Part shown: positions 27,200-35,221 of the stretch, piece after piece
Position numbering within the stretch: position 1 is the first letter of the stretch
How the letters are laid out: every line of letters starts with the position of its first letter
NCBI RefSeq assembly: GCF_003331055.1
Contig: NZ_PUQD01000010.1
Location: 37,199 to 101,198, forward strand
Origin: Pseudomonas sp. AFG_SD02_1510_Pfu_092
Lineage (GTDB): Bacteria > Pseudomonadota > Gammaproteobacteria > Pseudomonadales > Pseudomonadaceae
Direction of reading: 5' to 3'
DNA length: 64,000 nt
The notes under the pieces: model-generated
What the model saw: the letters and a program-made list of their open reading frames with translations, nothing else
Databases searched by the model: none
Told to the model about the DNA's origin: nothing
Position numbers and translations under genes: made by a program

Positions 27200-27617
27200 G
27201 ACAGCCTCCAGACAATAACAAGTCGGACCGTCGCCAGATCACTTGCAGATGATAGGGTGGCGGCTACATGCGGGCCTGCAAGACCGGGCTTGGAGGTCGA
27301 TTCCCGGCTGGCCCGAAGACCACCCGCATGCAGCCACCATTGAACGAAGCCAACAGCAACTGAAACCAAACCAAGCAACGGGCTTGCAGACCCGGTCGTT
27401 GAATTTGCAACGACAAGGCGAGACTAGGGGGCTCAGGTTTCCATCGCAATGGTGAAACGGCTTGAAAAGGATGATTCAGAAATGGACTACGCGGAAGGGG
27501 AAAAATCTGATCAATTCTTGTAGGAACCGGGTTTTGCAGCAACGCGCATGAGCCTTGTCCAAGTGCCGGCGAGCAGCACAACGCTTGGCGCTACGCTGCA
27601 CGCCTTTCAAACATCCA
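27200..27617. other. Gene-poor stretch
   Basis: No convincing coding frame is seen in these 418 bp. A short hairpin (gtcgttg / caacgac at 27395-27414) lies inside, but no T-run follows it and no RNA family was recognised. Confidence 0.5.
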
Positions 27618-28250
27618 CTACAACGCCAGGCGTGCCAGCCGCTGCAACGCGCGAATCACCTCTTGGTCCCGATTCTCCAGCACATCCGCCTGAATACGCG
27701 CGATCACCGCCTTGAGCAACTCGGTCTGGTTCATCTCGGTATGTTGCTGAAGCGCAAGCATGTCTTCTGCCATGTACGGGTTGACCTTCATCGACAACCG
27801 CCGGGTTGCATCGGAGCGCGCCAGCCCGCGCTGTTCTCGCTGCTCATCCAGCGCCTGGACGAACGCCCGATGCGCGGTTTGCAACTGCCCGCACTGCTGC
27901 GCCTGCACCAGCTGCTGAAAATAGTGGGCAAGGAACAACTTGCGCAAATGGGCCCCGGCCTCGTTGCTGACCGCGTGCATGGCCGCATCGAGCACATCCA
28001 GATAGACCGCCGGCAACCGCGCCTCGATCGACTTGAGCTGCTGCTTGCGCGCCTCGCGAATGGCCGGCGTGGATTGCGGTGGAATGGCGACCACACCCTC
28101 ACACCGCGAGCACACCCCCACAAGAATGTCCTTGGCCGCCCCCTGGCCATCGCTGAACGGCACATCACGGCGCGCATAATGCGTGGGCACCACGGCCTGG
28201 CAATGCTCGCAAAGGGCCTTGCCCCGGTCGCCTTCGAAAAAGATCTTCAT
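27618..28250 (-). CDS. Zinc-ribbon / ribbon-helix-helix-like protein, candidate antitoxin
   Basis: A 210-residue protein with an N-terminal zinc ribbon (CEHC near residue 14 and CSRC near residue 48) and a C-terminal segment RRLSMKVNPYMAEDMLALQQ, HTEMNQTELLKAVIARIQAD that resembles a CopG-like ribbon-helix-helix. It lies 10 bp downstream of a 96-residue gene with a toxin-like C-terminus, in the toxin-first order of mqsRA and higBA pairs. MqsA antitoxins also combine a zinc domain with a DNA-binding domain, but this is not a close MqsA. The antitoxin role is inferred from architecture and pairing only. Confidence 0.5.
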   Translation of the reverse strand: MKIFFEGDRGKALCEHCQAVVPTHYARRDVPFSDGQGAAKDILVGVCSRCEGVVAIPPQSTPAIREARKQQLKSIEARLPAVYLDVLDAAMHAVSNEAGAHLRKLFLAHYFQQLVQAQQCGQLQTAHRAFVQALDEQREQRGLARSDATRRLSMKVNPYMAEDMLALQQHTEMNQTELLKAVIARIQADVLENRDQEVIRALQRLARLAL

Positions 28251-28260
28251 GATCTGCTAC

Positions 28261-28551
28261 TCACTGGTGAACGCTGATGAACCAGGTGTCTGGCTCGATG
28301 AAAAAGAACTTGATGTACCAACCATCGCGCCGGAGCACATGCACCTCGATGGCTGCGACGGCATGGTGCGGGCTGCTGGCATGGTGGATACCTCGGCATG
28401 AGCGAACGACTTCGGCCACTTCGCCGGCTGACACCTCCCCTGTAGCCAGCAGGTTCTTTACATCGATATCCCTGCGTGAAACGTGTTGGTACTCCCCTGC
28501 CTCAAGCGCCGCTATCACTGCTCGCTGGGCCTCCCTGAAGCCGAATTTCAT
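28261..28551 (-). CDS. Small basic protein, candidate MqsR/RelE-like toxin
   Basis: A 96-residue protein: MKFGFREAQRAVIAALEAGE, a central helical part, then a C-terminal beta-strand segment (AAIEVHVLRRDGWYIKFFFI, EPDTWFISVHQ). The size and the final Y-I-K-F-F-F / F-I-S-V strands are similar in layout to MqsR, where the C-terminus is YLKITV / LIVSF. The next gene on the same strand begins after 10 bp and encodes a zinc-ribbon protein. RNase activity is a guess; no catalytic residues can be assigned with certainty. Confidence 0.45.
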   Translation of the reverse strand: MKFGFREAQRAVIAALEAGEYQHVSRRDIDVKNLLATGEVSAGEVAEVVRSCRGIHHASSPHHAVAAIEVHVLRRDGWYIKFFFIEPDTWFISVHQ

Positions 28552-28670
28552 AGCTCATCCCTGTCGATACGAAAATCATCGTACAAAACCCGGATCAAAT
28601 CTACCGCCTGCCGAGCCTGGGCGACCAGTGGTAACCAGGCCAGGTCCGGGTGGTGATCCGGAACACGCAT

Positions 28671-29372
28671 TCAATTTTCTAAAAGCTGGCGCGACCTCTG
28701 TGGGAGCGGCCGTGGCCGCGAACACCGGCGTAGCCGGTGCCATCCACCGCGTTGGATTCTTCGCGGGTGAACCCGCTCCCACAGGGTCCGCGAAGCGCTT
28801 GCGAATTCACTCCTCTTTGGCCTGCCCGCCAACCTGCCAAGCCATTCAGCCCGGGTCATCTCCCAGATCTCGACAGGCATCGGCCCACAGACAAAATCAC
28901 CCTCTCGCACGCCCATCCTACGCATCCCCTCATGTTCCGAGACCTTGCGGGACGCCTGGTTGGCAGCTGCTTTGGGCACCTGCATCAGCGGGCGCGACAA
29001 CACTTCAAACCAGTACCCGTTGATGGCCCGACACGCTTCACGCATATAGCCTCGCCCCCACCACTGCGGCGCCAACCAGAAGCCCCGGTTGTTGCCAGGC
29101 TGGTCAAACAGACTGATGCTGCCAAGGACGCTCTCGGCATCGTCGCGCAGGCGGATCATCCAGTGCCATTCATGTCCGGCAGCCATCGCCGGCAAGGCGA
29201 CATCCCGCACATAGACCAGCGCCCCGTCGTCCGGATACGGCCATGGCACACGACGATCCAGGTAGCGAACCACCTCCCATTGCGCAAATAGCGCCTGGAT
29301 GGCGGGCGCATCCTGCAACTGCAGTGGCGTAAGCAGCAGGCGATCGGTGAACAATGTCGGGAGGCGATCCAT
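28671..29372 (-). CDS. GNAT-family N-acetyltransferase with REP-encoded tail
   Basis: The first ~190 residues are a RimJ-type GNAT: MDRLPTLFTDRLLLTPLQLQ, VRYLDRRVPWPYPDDGALVY, then SISLFDQPGNNRGFWLAPQW and WGRGYMREACRAINGYWFEV, which covers the acetyl-CoA site. The last ~45 residues are translated from a REP pair (for example RTLWERVHPRRIQRGGWHRL), so the ancestral stop has apparently been lost or lies just before the REP. The Gln/Arg-x-x-Gly-x-Gly/Ala site is altered (WGRGYMREA). The substrate is unknown. The ATG at 29372 is divergent from a LysR gene. Confidence 0.75.
   Translation of the reverse strand: MDRLPTLFTDRLLLTPLQLQDAPAIQALFAQWEVVRYLDRRVPWPYPDDGALVYVRDVALPAMAAGHEWHWMIRLRDDAESVLGSISLFDQPGNNRGFWLAPQWWGRGYMREACRAINGYWFEVLSRPLMQVPKAAANQASRKVSEHEGMRRMGVREGDFVCGPMPVEIWEMTRAEWLGRLAGRPKRSEFASASRTLWERVHPRRIQRGGWHRLRRCSRPRPLPQRSRQLLEN
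28699..28792. repeat. REP pair inside the end of the GNAT reading frame
   Basis: 'ctgtgggagcggccgtggcc' and 'gggtgaacccgctcccacag' are inverted REP copies. On the minus strand the acetyltransferase frame continues through them. Confidence 0.85.
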
Positions 29373-29526
29373 GGCATGGGTTCCTGGGCATCCTTGGAGC
29401 CTCGATGGTCTGCGATGGCGTCGTTGCTGTCGAGCCGGGCGTGGGGTTCCTCTGCGGGGTTTCACCGCTTTGTTCACCCATGCGCTTCTCGTATCATCAC
29501 CCGCATTCGCATCTGGATCGAAATCT

Positions 29527-30504
29527 GTGCAATCGCTCACTGGAAATTCACCCTCTGGCTCGGCAACCCCTGGTAGCGCCAAGTGGGACGCAGGCGAGGC
29601 CGTCAACCAGCTGTCGTGGGACGACCTGCGCATCATCAAGACCCTCAGTGATTGCGGCAATCGTGCCGCCACGGCCAAGAAGCTCGGGGTCAATGTGTCC
29701 ACTGTTTCGCGGCGCATCGCCCAGGTCGAGCGAACGCTCGGCATTGCGCTGTTCGACCACCGCAAGTCGGGTTACCTGCTTACCGCCGAAGGTGCCGAGC
29801 TGCGGGCGCTGGCCGAGCGCGTGGAACTGGACATCGTCAGCGTCACGCGGCGGGTTTCACGCGCTGGCCAAGGCCCGCTCGGCAAGCTGCGGATCACCAC
29901 CAGCGACTCGCTGCTGCTGTACTTCCTCACCCCGATCATCGCCGAGTTCAAAGCGCTGAACGAGGGCATCACCCTGGAAGTGCTGGTGGGCAACCAAACC
30001 TTGAGCCTGGCCCGGGACGAGTCCGATATCGCCATTCGGGCAACCCGCAAACCCGCAGACAGCCTGGTGGGACGCAAACTGGCCAACATCGCCTGGGCGC
30101 CCTACTGCTGCGCCAGCCAGGCCACGGCAGCCGCACTGTTCCACGAGGAACAGCCCTGGGTCTCGTACTCCGCCGCCTTGTGCGGTTTGCGCGCGACCCA
30201 CTACGTCGAGAACCGGGTGGCCCCCGAGCGCATCGTCTACCGCACCGACTCTGTCGCTGCAGCCAGCGTCGCCATCGCGGCCGGGCTCGGCTTTGGCTTT
30301 CTGCCCTGCATGCTGGGCGACATCACGCCGGGGTTGGTGCGTGCAGGCCCGGTGGTACCGGAGCTGCAGGATGAGTTGTGGCTGCTGACTCACCAGGACA
30401 TTCGCAAGTCGTGGCGAGTCAAAGCCTTCATGACCTTCTGCGCCGCCGCCGTGGCCGAGCAGAAGGCCCTGGTCGAAGGGCAGCTGGTTCGCCCGGCCAG
30501 CTGA
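29527..30504 (+). CDS. LysR-family transcriptional regulator
   Basis: The helix-turn-helix is WDDLRIIKTLSDCGNRAATA, LGVNVSTVSRRIAQVERTLG and FDHRKSGYLLTAEGAELRAL; the effector domain has GPLGKLRITTSDSLLLYFL and AAGLGFGFLPCMLGD. Length from GTG 29527 is 325 residues; the frame is open further upstream, so the start is uncertain. RidA and isochorismatase-like genes follow, the latter divergent from RidA, and are plausible targets. Confidence 0.85.
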   Translation: MQSLTGNSPSGSATPGSAKWDAGEAVNQLSWDDLRIIKTLSDCGNRAATAKKLGVNVSTVSRRIAQVERTLGIALFDHRKSGYLLTAEGAELRALAERVELDIVSVTRRVSRAGQGPLGKLRITTSDSLLLYFLTPIIAEFKALNEGITLEVLVGNQTLSLARDESDIAIRATRKPADSLVGRKLANIAWAPYCCASQATAAALFHEEQPWVSYSAALCGLRATHYVENRVAPERIVYRTDSVAAASVAIAAGLGFGFLPCMLGDITPGLVRAGPVVPELQDELWLLTHQDIRKSWRVKAFMTFCAAAVAEQKALVEGQLVRPAS

Positions 30505-30519
30505 CCGGCGAACGCTCGC

Positions 30520-30981
30520 TCAAACGCCCCGCGCGCCTATCACCGCCCTGCACACGATCTCGATCAGCTGAGGGCGCTGGGCAAGCCTGGAAACGCCAAT
30601 GATGTTGCTGGCGCACTGCGGGCGCTCGCTACCGTATGCCGCCTTGCGCACCTTGCCGACCACGGCGAAGGCAGCGTCCATGTCCAGCACGTACAGCGTC
30701 TCTTCGACCACGTCCTGCATGCCCGCCCCATACACGGCGAGCAGCTTGGCGATGTTGTCGTAGGCCGCCCGCATCTGTTCGCCCATCGACGCGAAATCAC
30801 TGGGCCTGCCATCCGCGCCGAGCGGCGCCGGGGCGATGAGGTTGCCCTCTTCATCATGGTTGAACTGGCCCGAGATAAAGATCTCGTTACCCACCCGCCG
30901 CGCCTGCGGATAACCGTAGGCCTCTTCCCAGCCAACGCCCCAGTAAGCGGTGTCTTTATTGTGTGGTTGTGAAGCTGCCAT
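30520..30981 (-). CDS. RidA/YjgF family enamine-imine deaminase-like protein
   Basis: A 153-residue RidA-superfamily protein: EAYGYPQARRVGNEIFISGQ (family R-x-G-x-x-I-F-x-S-G-Q), AAYDNIAKLLAVYGAGMQDV, VEETLYVLDMDAAFAVV and QLIEIVCRAVIGARG. The conserved Arg that binds the carboxylate in true RidA appears to be replaced in the NIIGVSRLAQRPQLIEI region, so it may belong to an Rid subfamily with a different role. ATG 30981 (MAASQPHNKD) is chosen. It is divergent from the isochorismatase-like gene. Confidence 0.85.
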   Translation of the reverse strand: MAASQPHNKDTAYWGVGWEEAYGYPQARRVGNEIFISGQFNHDEEGNLIAPAPLGADGRPSDFASMGEQMRAAYDNIAKLLAVYGAGMQDVVEETLYVLDMDAAFAVVGKVRKAAYGSERPQCASNIIGVSRLAQRPQLIEIVCRAVIGARGV

Positions 30982-31210
30982 GTGCATTCCCCTGCAGATG
31001 AGCGAACCGGATTGGCCCGCTGGCGAGGCGAATGCTAGCAACGCGGCCGCTTACGCAGTGGCGTATTAATAGGCCTCCAGTGGCGCAAAAGTGCGCCACC
31101 GAAGCGTGCCTGGTTTCGCTATCTTTTGCTCCACCTCAGGCGGCGAGCCAACTGAGGCGTGCACTTCTGACAGGTGCGTTCGACCATTATCCAGCGGAGA
31201 GGAAGCAATC

Positions 31211-31897
31211 ATGCGCAACCCCAACACCGAAGTTCTGACCCCACTGAACAGCCAGCTGATCTTCATCGATCAACAGCCACAAATGGCCTTCGGCGTGCAG
31301 AGCATCGACCGGCAGACGTTGAAGAACAACACCGTTGCCCTGGCCAAGGCAGCGCGGATTTTCGATGTACCCACCACGTTTACCACCGTCGAGACCGAGA
31401 GCTTTTCGGGCCACACCTACCCCGAGCTGCTGGCGGTGTTCCCGGACGCCCCGCTGCTCGAGCGCACCTCGATGAACTCGTGGGATGACCAGAAGGTGCG
31501 TGACGCGCTGAAGAACAACGGCCGCAACAAGGTGATCGTGTCCGGCCTGTGGACCGAGGTCTGCAATACAACCTTCGCCCTTTCGGCCATCAACGATGCC
31601 GGCTACGAAATCTACATGGTGGCCGACGCATCCGGGGGCACCAGCAAGGAAGCCCACGATTACGCCATGCAGCGCATGATCCAGGCCGGCGTGATACCGG
31701 TGACCTGGCAGCAGGTGCTGCTGGAATGGCAACGGGACTGGAGCAACCGAGGCACCTACGACGCCGTCATGCAACTGGTCAAGGAACATTCCGGCGCCTA
31801 TGGCATGGGCGTCGACTACGCCTACACCATGGTGCACAAGGCGCCTGAGCGCGTGCAGCACGGCCCGACCCTGGCACCGGTCGCGGCAACGGTCTAA
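31211..31897 (+). CDS. Isochorismatase-like (YcaC-type) hydrolase
   Basis: A 228-residue cysteine hydrolase: the Asp in QLIFIDQQPQMAFGV, Lys in RNKVIVSGLWTEVC, and the nucleophile Cys in GLWTEVCNTTFALSA form the usual Asp-Lys-Cys triad. The pattern is closest to YcaC-type proteins. The substrate is not known. An upstream palindrome 'ggcgcaaaagtgcgcc' (31082-31097) may be a regulator site. RidA-like and LysR genes lie beside it, suggesting a small catabolic locus. Confidence 0.85.
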   Translation: MRNPNTEVLTPLNSQLIFIDQQPQMAFGVQSIDRQTLKNNTVALAKAARIFDVPTTFTTVETESFSGHTYPELLAVFPDAPLLERTSMNSWDDQKVRDALKNNGRNKVIVSGLWTEVCNTTFALSAINDAGYEIYMVADASGGTSKEAHDYAMQRMIQAGVIPVTWQQVLLEWQRDWSNRGTYDAVMQLVKEHSGAYGMGVDYAYTMVHKAPERVQHGPTLAPVAATV

Positions 31898-32019
31898 GCC
31901 GGCGCTAATAGCCCCTTCCACCGGGGCTGTTCCTACATGCAAAGGGTGCGCAGCCGTCAATTTCATCAGCGTGAAGCGCTCGCACCCGGTTACCAGAACC
32001 TGTGAACAGGGGTGAGAAC

Positions 32020-32442
32020 ATGGATAAATTCACCGTGCCGGCGGCTGTGCGAGCGGCCTCGACAGCAGCGCCCGGCGCCTGGCAGATAGAAACCGCCAAA
32101 CAACTCATGCTGCAGCGGCTGGATACCGGCATCACGGTAACCGAACTCGCCGAAGCGTGCGCATTGTCGCGCAGCCATTTCTCGCGCCTGTTCAAGCAAA
32201 GTACCCGTATGCCCCCGCAGCAATGGCTGCGCGAGCAGCGGGTAAGGAAGAGCAAAGCGTTGTTGAAGGCTTCGACGATGCAGTTGGTGGACATCGCACT
32301 GGTCTGCGGTTTTTTCGACCAGTCGCATTTCTGCCGGACCTTTTCCAGAGCCGAAGGCATGACGCCGCAGAGGTGGCAGCAGCAGGCATTCGACCACCGT
32401 CGGTCATCGGCAAGCCCGGTTTGTGCAGTCACAACGCGTTAG
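32020..32442 (+). CDS. AraC-family regulator (DNA-binding domain only)
   Basis: A 140-residue protein that is little more than the AraC/XylS double helix-turn-helix: AKQLMLQRLDTGITVTELAE, ACALSRSHFSRLFKQST, then MQLVDIALVCGFFDQSHFCR and TFSRAEGMTPQRWQQQ. It lacks an N-terminal sensing domain. ATG 32020 is preferred. The target is unknown; arsR follows about 80 bp downstream but has its own operator. Confidence 0.85.
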   Translation: MDKFTVPAAVRAASTAAPGAWQIETAKQLMLQRLDTGITVTELAEACALSRSHFSRLFKQSTRMPPQQWLREQRVRKSKALLKASTMQLVDIALVCGFFDQSHFCRTFSRAEGMTPQRWQQQAFDHRRSSASPVCAVTTR

Positions 32443-32470
32443 AAGCCAGCCTGCGGATATTGCGCTTGCT

Positions 32471-32514
32471 CGATACATATGGATATCCGTATATTCAGCT
32501 CTCCATATGTACCG
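32471..32514. promoter_or_regulatory. Inverted repeat upstream of arsR, likely ArsR operator
   Basis: 'cgatacatatggat' (32471-32484) and 'ctccatatgtaccg' (32501-32514) are inverted and match at 12 of 14 positions, ending 9 bp before arsR. The A/T-rich symmetric site in an arsR promoter fits autoregulation. Confidence 0.65.
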
Positions 32515-32523
32515 AGCGCCGCC

Positions 32524-32871
32524 ATGATCACCCCTCCCGAACTGTTCAAAAGCCTGTCGGACGAGACCCGCGCGCGTGCCACATTGTTGATCGCCAGCCT
32601 TGGCGAGCTGTGCGTCTGCGAGCTGATGTGCGCCCTGAACGACAGCCAGCCGAAAATCAGCCGTCACCTGGCGCAACTGCGCAGCAGTGGCTTGCTGCTC
32701 GACCGCCGTCAGGGCCAGTGGGTGTATTACCGCCTCAACCCGGCCCTGCCCGCCTGGGCCCTGGACCTGTTGCAGGTGACCCTGAAGGCCAATGCCCAAT
32801 GGCTGCAAGCCAACAGCGAACGCCTGCAGAACATGCACGATCGCCCCGTGCGCAGCGCCGCCTGCTGCTGA
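32524..32871 (+). CDS. arsR: ArsR-family arsenite-responsive repressor
   Basis: A 115-residue winged-helix repressor: ELFKSLSDETRARATLLIAS, the metal-binding motif CVCELMC (Cys30, Cys32, Cys36 from this start), then the recognition helix DSQPKISRHLAQLRSSGLLL and a Cys-rich tail (AACC). The Cys-x-Cys-x3-Cys triad is close to the arsenite site of classical ArsR. It is first in arsRBC. An upstream in-frame ATG at 32479 lies in the operator and is rejected. Confidence 0.93.
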   Translation: MITPPELFKSLSDETRARATLLIASLGELCVCELMCALNDSQPKISRHLAQLRSSGLLLDRRQGQWVYYRLNPALPAWALDLLQVTLKANAQWLQANSERLQNMHDRPVRSAACC

Positions 32872-32892
32872 ACCCACCACTTAGAGCCCGCC

Positions 32893-34176
32893 ATGCTAGT
32901 CGCACTTACCGTTTTCGTATTCACCCTGACCCTGGTCATCTGGCAGCCCAAGGGCCTTGGCGTCGGCTGGAGCGCCGCACTGGGCGCGCTCATCGCCCTG
33001 GCCACCGGCGCGGTGTCCTTGAGTGACATCCCGGCCGTGTGGGCCATCGTCTGGAATGCCACCGCTACCTTCATCGCGATCATCATCATCAGCCTGCTGC
33101 TGGATGAAGCCGGCTTCTTCGAGTGGGCGGCCCTGCACGTGGCGCGCTGGGCCAAGGGCAGCAGCTATCGGCTGTTCGCCTTCTGCATACTGCTGGGCGC
33201 CGCCGTGTCGGCACTGTTCGCCAACGACGGTGCGGCACTGATCCTCACGCCTATCGTCATGTCGATGCTGATCGCCCTGCGCTTCTCGCCGGCGGCCACC
33301 CTGGCGTTCGTCATGGCGGCAGGCTTCATTGCTGACACCGCCAGTCTGCCGCTGGTGGTGTCCAACCTGGTGAACATCGTCTCCGCCGACTACTTCGGGC
33401 TGGGGTTCGCCGAATATGCAGCCGTGATGGTGCCGGTCAACCTGGCGAGCGTGGCCGCGACCTTGCTGGTGCTGTTCCTGTACTTCCGTCGCGACCTGCC
33501 ACGCCAGTACGCCGTCGAGGCGCTGCAGGCGCCCAGGGCGGCCATCCGTGACCACGCCACGTTCGTGGTAGGCGGGTGGACGCTGCTGCTGTTGCTGGTC
33601 GGCCTGTTTGCCCTGGAACCGATGGGCATCCCGATCAGCGCGGTCGCGGCGGTGTGCGCCGCGCTACTGTTCGCGGTAGCCGCCCGCGGCCACCGCATCT
33701 CCACCCGCCGCGTGCTTCGCGAAGCGCCGTGGCAAGTGGTGATCTTTTCCCTGGGCATGTACCTGGTGGTCTACGGCCTGAAAAACGCCGGCCTGACCGC
33801 CATGCTCACGCGCTTGCTCGACCAGTTCGCCGAGCACGGTGTATGGGGCGCCGCCATCGGTACCGGCCTGCTTTCGGCGCTGTTGTCGTCGGTGATGAAC
33901 AACATGCCCAGCGTGCTGGTCGGTGCGCTGTCAATCCAGGCCAGTGGCGCCGAGGGCCTGGTGCGCGAAGCCATGATCTACGCCAACGTCATCGGCTGCG
34001 ACCTGGGGCCGAAGATCACCCCCATCGGCAGCCTCGCCACGCTCCTGTGGTTGCACGTACTGGAACGCAAGGGCGTACGCATCACCTGGGGGTATTACTT
34101 CAAGGTAGGCCTGCTGCTGACCCTGCCCGTGCTGCTGATCACCCTTTCGGCCCTGGCACTGCGCCTGAGCCTGTGA
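32893..34176 (+). CDS. arsB: Arsenite efflux permease
   Basis: A 427-residue ArsB with about 11-12 hydrophobic helices. It begins [20 protein letters not shown]; the two internal repeats show [20 protein letters not shown] and [20 protein letters not shown], and the end has [20 protein letters not shown]. All are ArsB signatures. It exports arsenite and antimonite. It starts 21 bp after arsR. Confidence 0.95.
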   Translation: MLVALTVFVFTLTLVIWQPKGLGVGWSAALGALIALATGAVSLSDIPAVWAIVWNATATFIAIIIISLLLDEAGFFEWAALHVARWAKGSSYRLFAFCILLGAAVSALFANDGAALILTPIVMSMLIALRFSPAATLAFVMAAGFIADTASLPLVVSNLVNIVSADYFGLGFAEYAAVMVPVNLASVAATLLVLFLYFRRDLPRQYAVEALQAPRAAIRDHATFVVGGWTLLLLLVGLFALEPMGIPISAVAAVCAALLFAVAARGHRISTRRVLREAPWQVVIFSLGMYLVVYGLKNAGLTAMLTRLLDQFAEHGVWGAAIGTGLLSALLSSVMNNMPSVLVGALSIQASGAEGLVREAMIYANVIGCDLGPKITPIGSLATLLWLHVLERKGVRITWGYYFKVGLLLTLPVLLITLSALALRLSL

Positions 34177-34199
34177 CCACCCCAATCGAGGAACCTTCC

Positions 34200-34670
34200 A
34201 TGCGCGTTCTGTTCATGTGCACCGCCAACAGCTGCCGCAGCATCCTGTCCGAAGCCCTGTTCAACCACATGGCGCCGCCAGGGTTCGCAGCGGTCAGTTC
34301 AGGCAGCTTCCCCAAAGGGCAGGTACTGCCACGCAGCCTGACCACGTTGCAACAGGCCGGCATCCGTATCGAAGGCCTCAGCAGCAAAGGTAACGAGGCC
34401 TTCGAGGCCAACCCGCCGGATATCGTCATCACTGTCTGCGACAAGGCCGCCGGCGAAGCCTGCCCGGTGTACTTCGGCCCGGCGCTGAAGGCACATTGGG
34501 GGTTGGCGGACCCGTCCGAGGTGCAGGGTGACGAAACGGTGATCGAGGCTGCTTTTCATGCCACGCTCGGGCATATCGAGAAGCGCTTCGAAGCTTTCTT
34601 TGCGCTGTCGTTCGGGGCGCTGGGGCGCGATGAACTCACGAGGGAACTGGACCGCATAGGGGGGCTTTGA
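34200..34670 (+). CDS. arsC: Arsenate reductase, LMW-phosphatase type
   Basis: A 156-residue ArsC of the low-molecular-weight tyrosine phosphatase fold. The loop CTANSCRS (Cys7-x5-Arg13) is near the N-terminus and further redox cysteines are in ITVCDKAAGEACPVYFG. It reduces arsenate to arsenite for ArsB, usually with thioredoxin. It starts 23 bp after arsB. No arsH follows; the dusA island begins about 300 bp downstream. Confidence 0.94.
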   Translation: MRVLFMCTANSCRSILSEALFNHMAPPGFAAVSSGSFPKGQVLPRSLTTLQQAGIRIEGLSSKGNEAFEANPPDIVITVCDKAAGEACPVYFGPALKAHWGLADPSEVQGDETVIEAAFHATLGHIEKRFEAFFALSFGALGRDELTRELDRIGGL

Positions 34671-34960
34671 GCAGGACCATGTAGGTTGTTTTTTGAATAC
34701 CATCAGACCGAGATTTGGTCTCTCGTCGCTTCGCCCAGGCTTGAGCAGCCTGCTTGCGGGCGAATGTCTGGGCTTCTTGGTAAACTATGACACCCTTTTT
34801 CCTGAGGCGGATCTGGACGGAGTAGCTGACCGTCCCATCGGCCTTTTCTTTGCTCTGATCGTTGCCATGACTTTCAGTGGTTCAAGCGTGATTGGCGGTG
34901 GTACATCGTACCGGTGTCACTCCCAAAACCACAAAACGGCACAAAAATGCGTAGACCAGA

Positions 34961-35161
34961 ATGCCCCTAGAATCAACCTCAAAGCCACAAACCACGCGCC
35001 CTGAGCCTTCCCGTCGCTTCAGCGTTGCCCCCATGATGGATTGGCCACTCTTGTCTAGACCCCCTATTTTCAAGGCCTGCAGGAAAGATCCGCTGACCTC
35101 GTACCAATTCTGTACCATCAAAGAAAAAAAAACTGCGTTGCGAACATACCGTTCACGTTGA
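34961..35161 (+). pseudogene. dusA: Truncated dusA 5' end (left junction of the island)
   Basis: ATG 34961 opens a dusA-like start (MPLESTSKPQTTRPEPS), reads through the conserved RRFSVAPMMDW and then leaves homology at base 35041, ending in 40 unrelated residues. The 51 bp from 34990 match the intact dusA copy on the right exactly, and both start codons lie 29 bp upstream of the repeat. This is the piece of dusA split off by island integration. Confidence 0.92.
34990..35040. repeat. Left 51-bp direct repeat (dusA attachment site)
   Basis: A 51-bp sequence within the dusA 5' coding end, identical to 62846-62896. Exact copies flank 27.9 kb of lower-GC accessory DNA, the pattern left by a dusA-targeting tyrosine recombinase. 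Confidence 0.92.
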
Positions 35162-35221
35162 GCCCCGTTTGCTGTCTAGGCTATGCTCGCTGCCAGTTTT
35201 GGTGGAGCTGGTACTTCTTCT

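Noticed and set aside
27240..27500. Possible structured RNA
   Set aside because: Only one weak hairpin, no promoter or terminator, and no known RNA family recognised.
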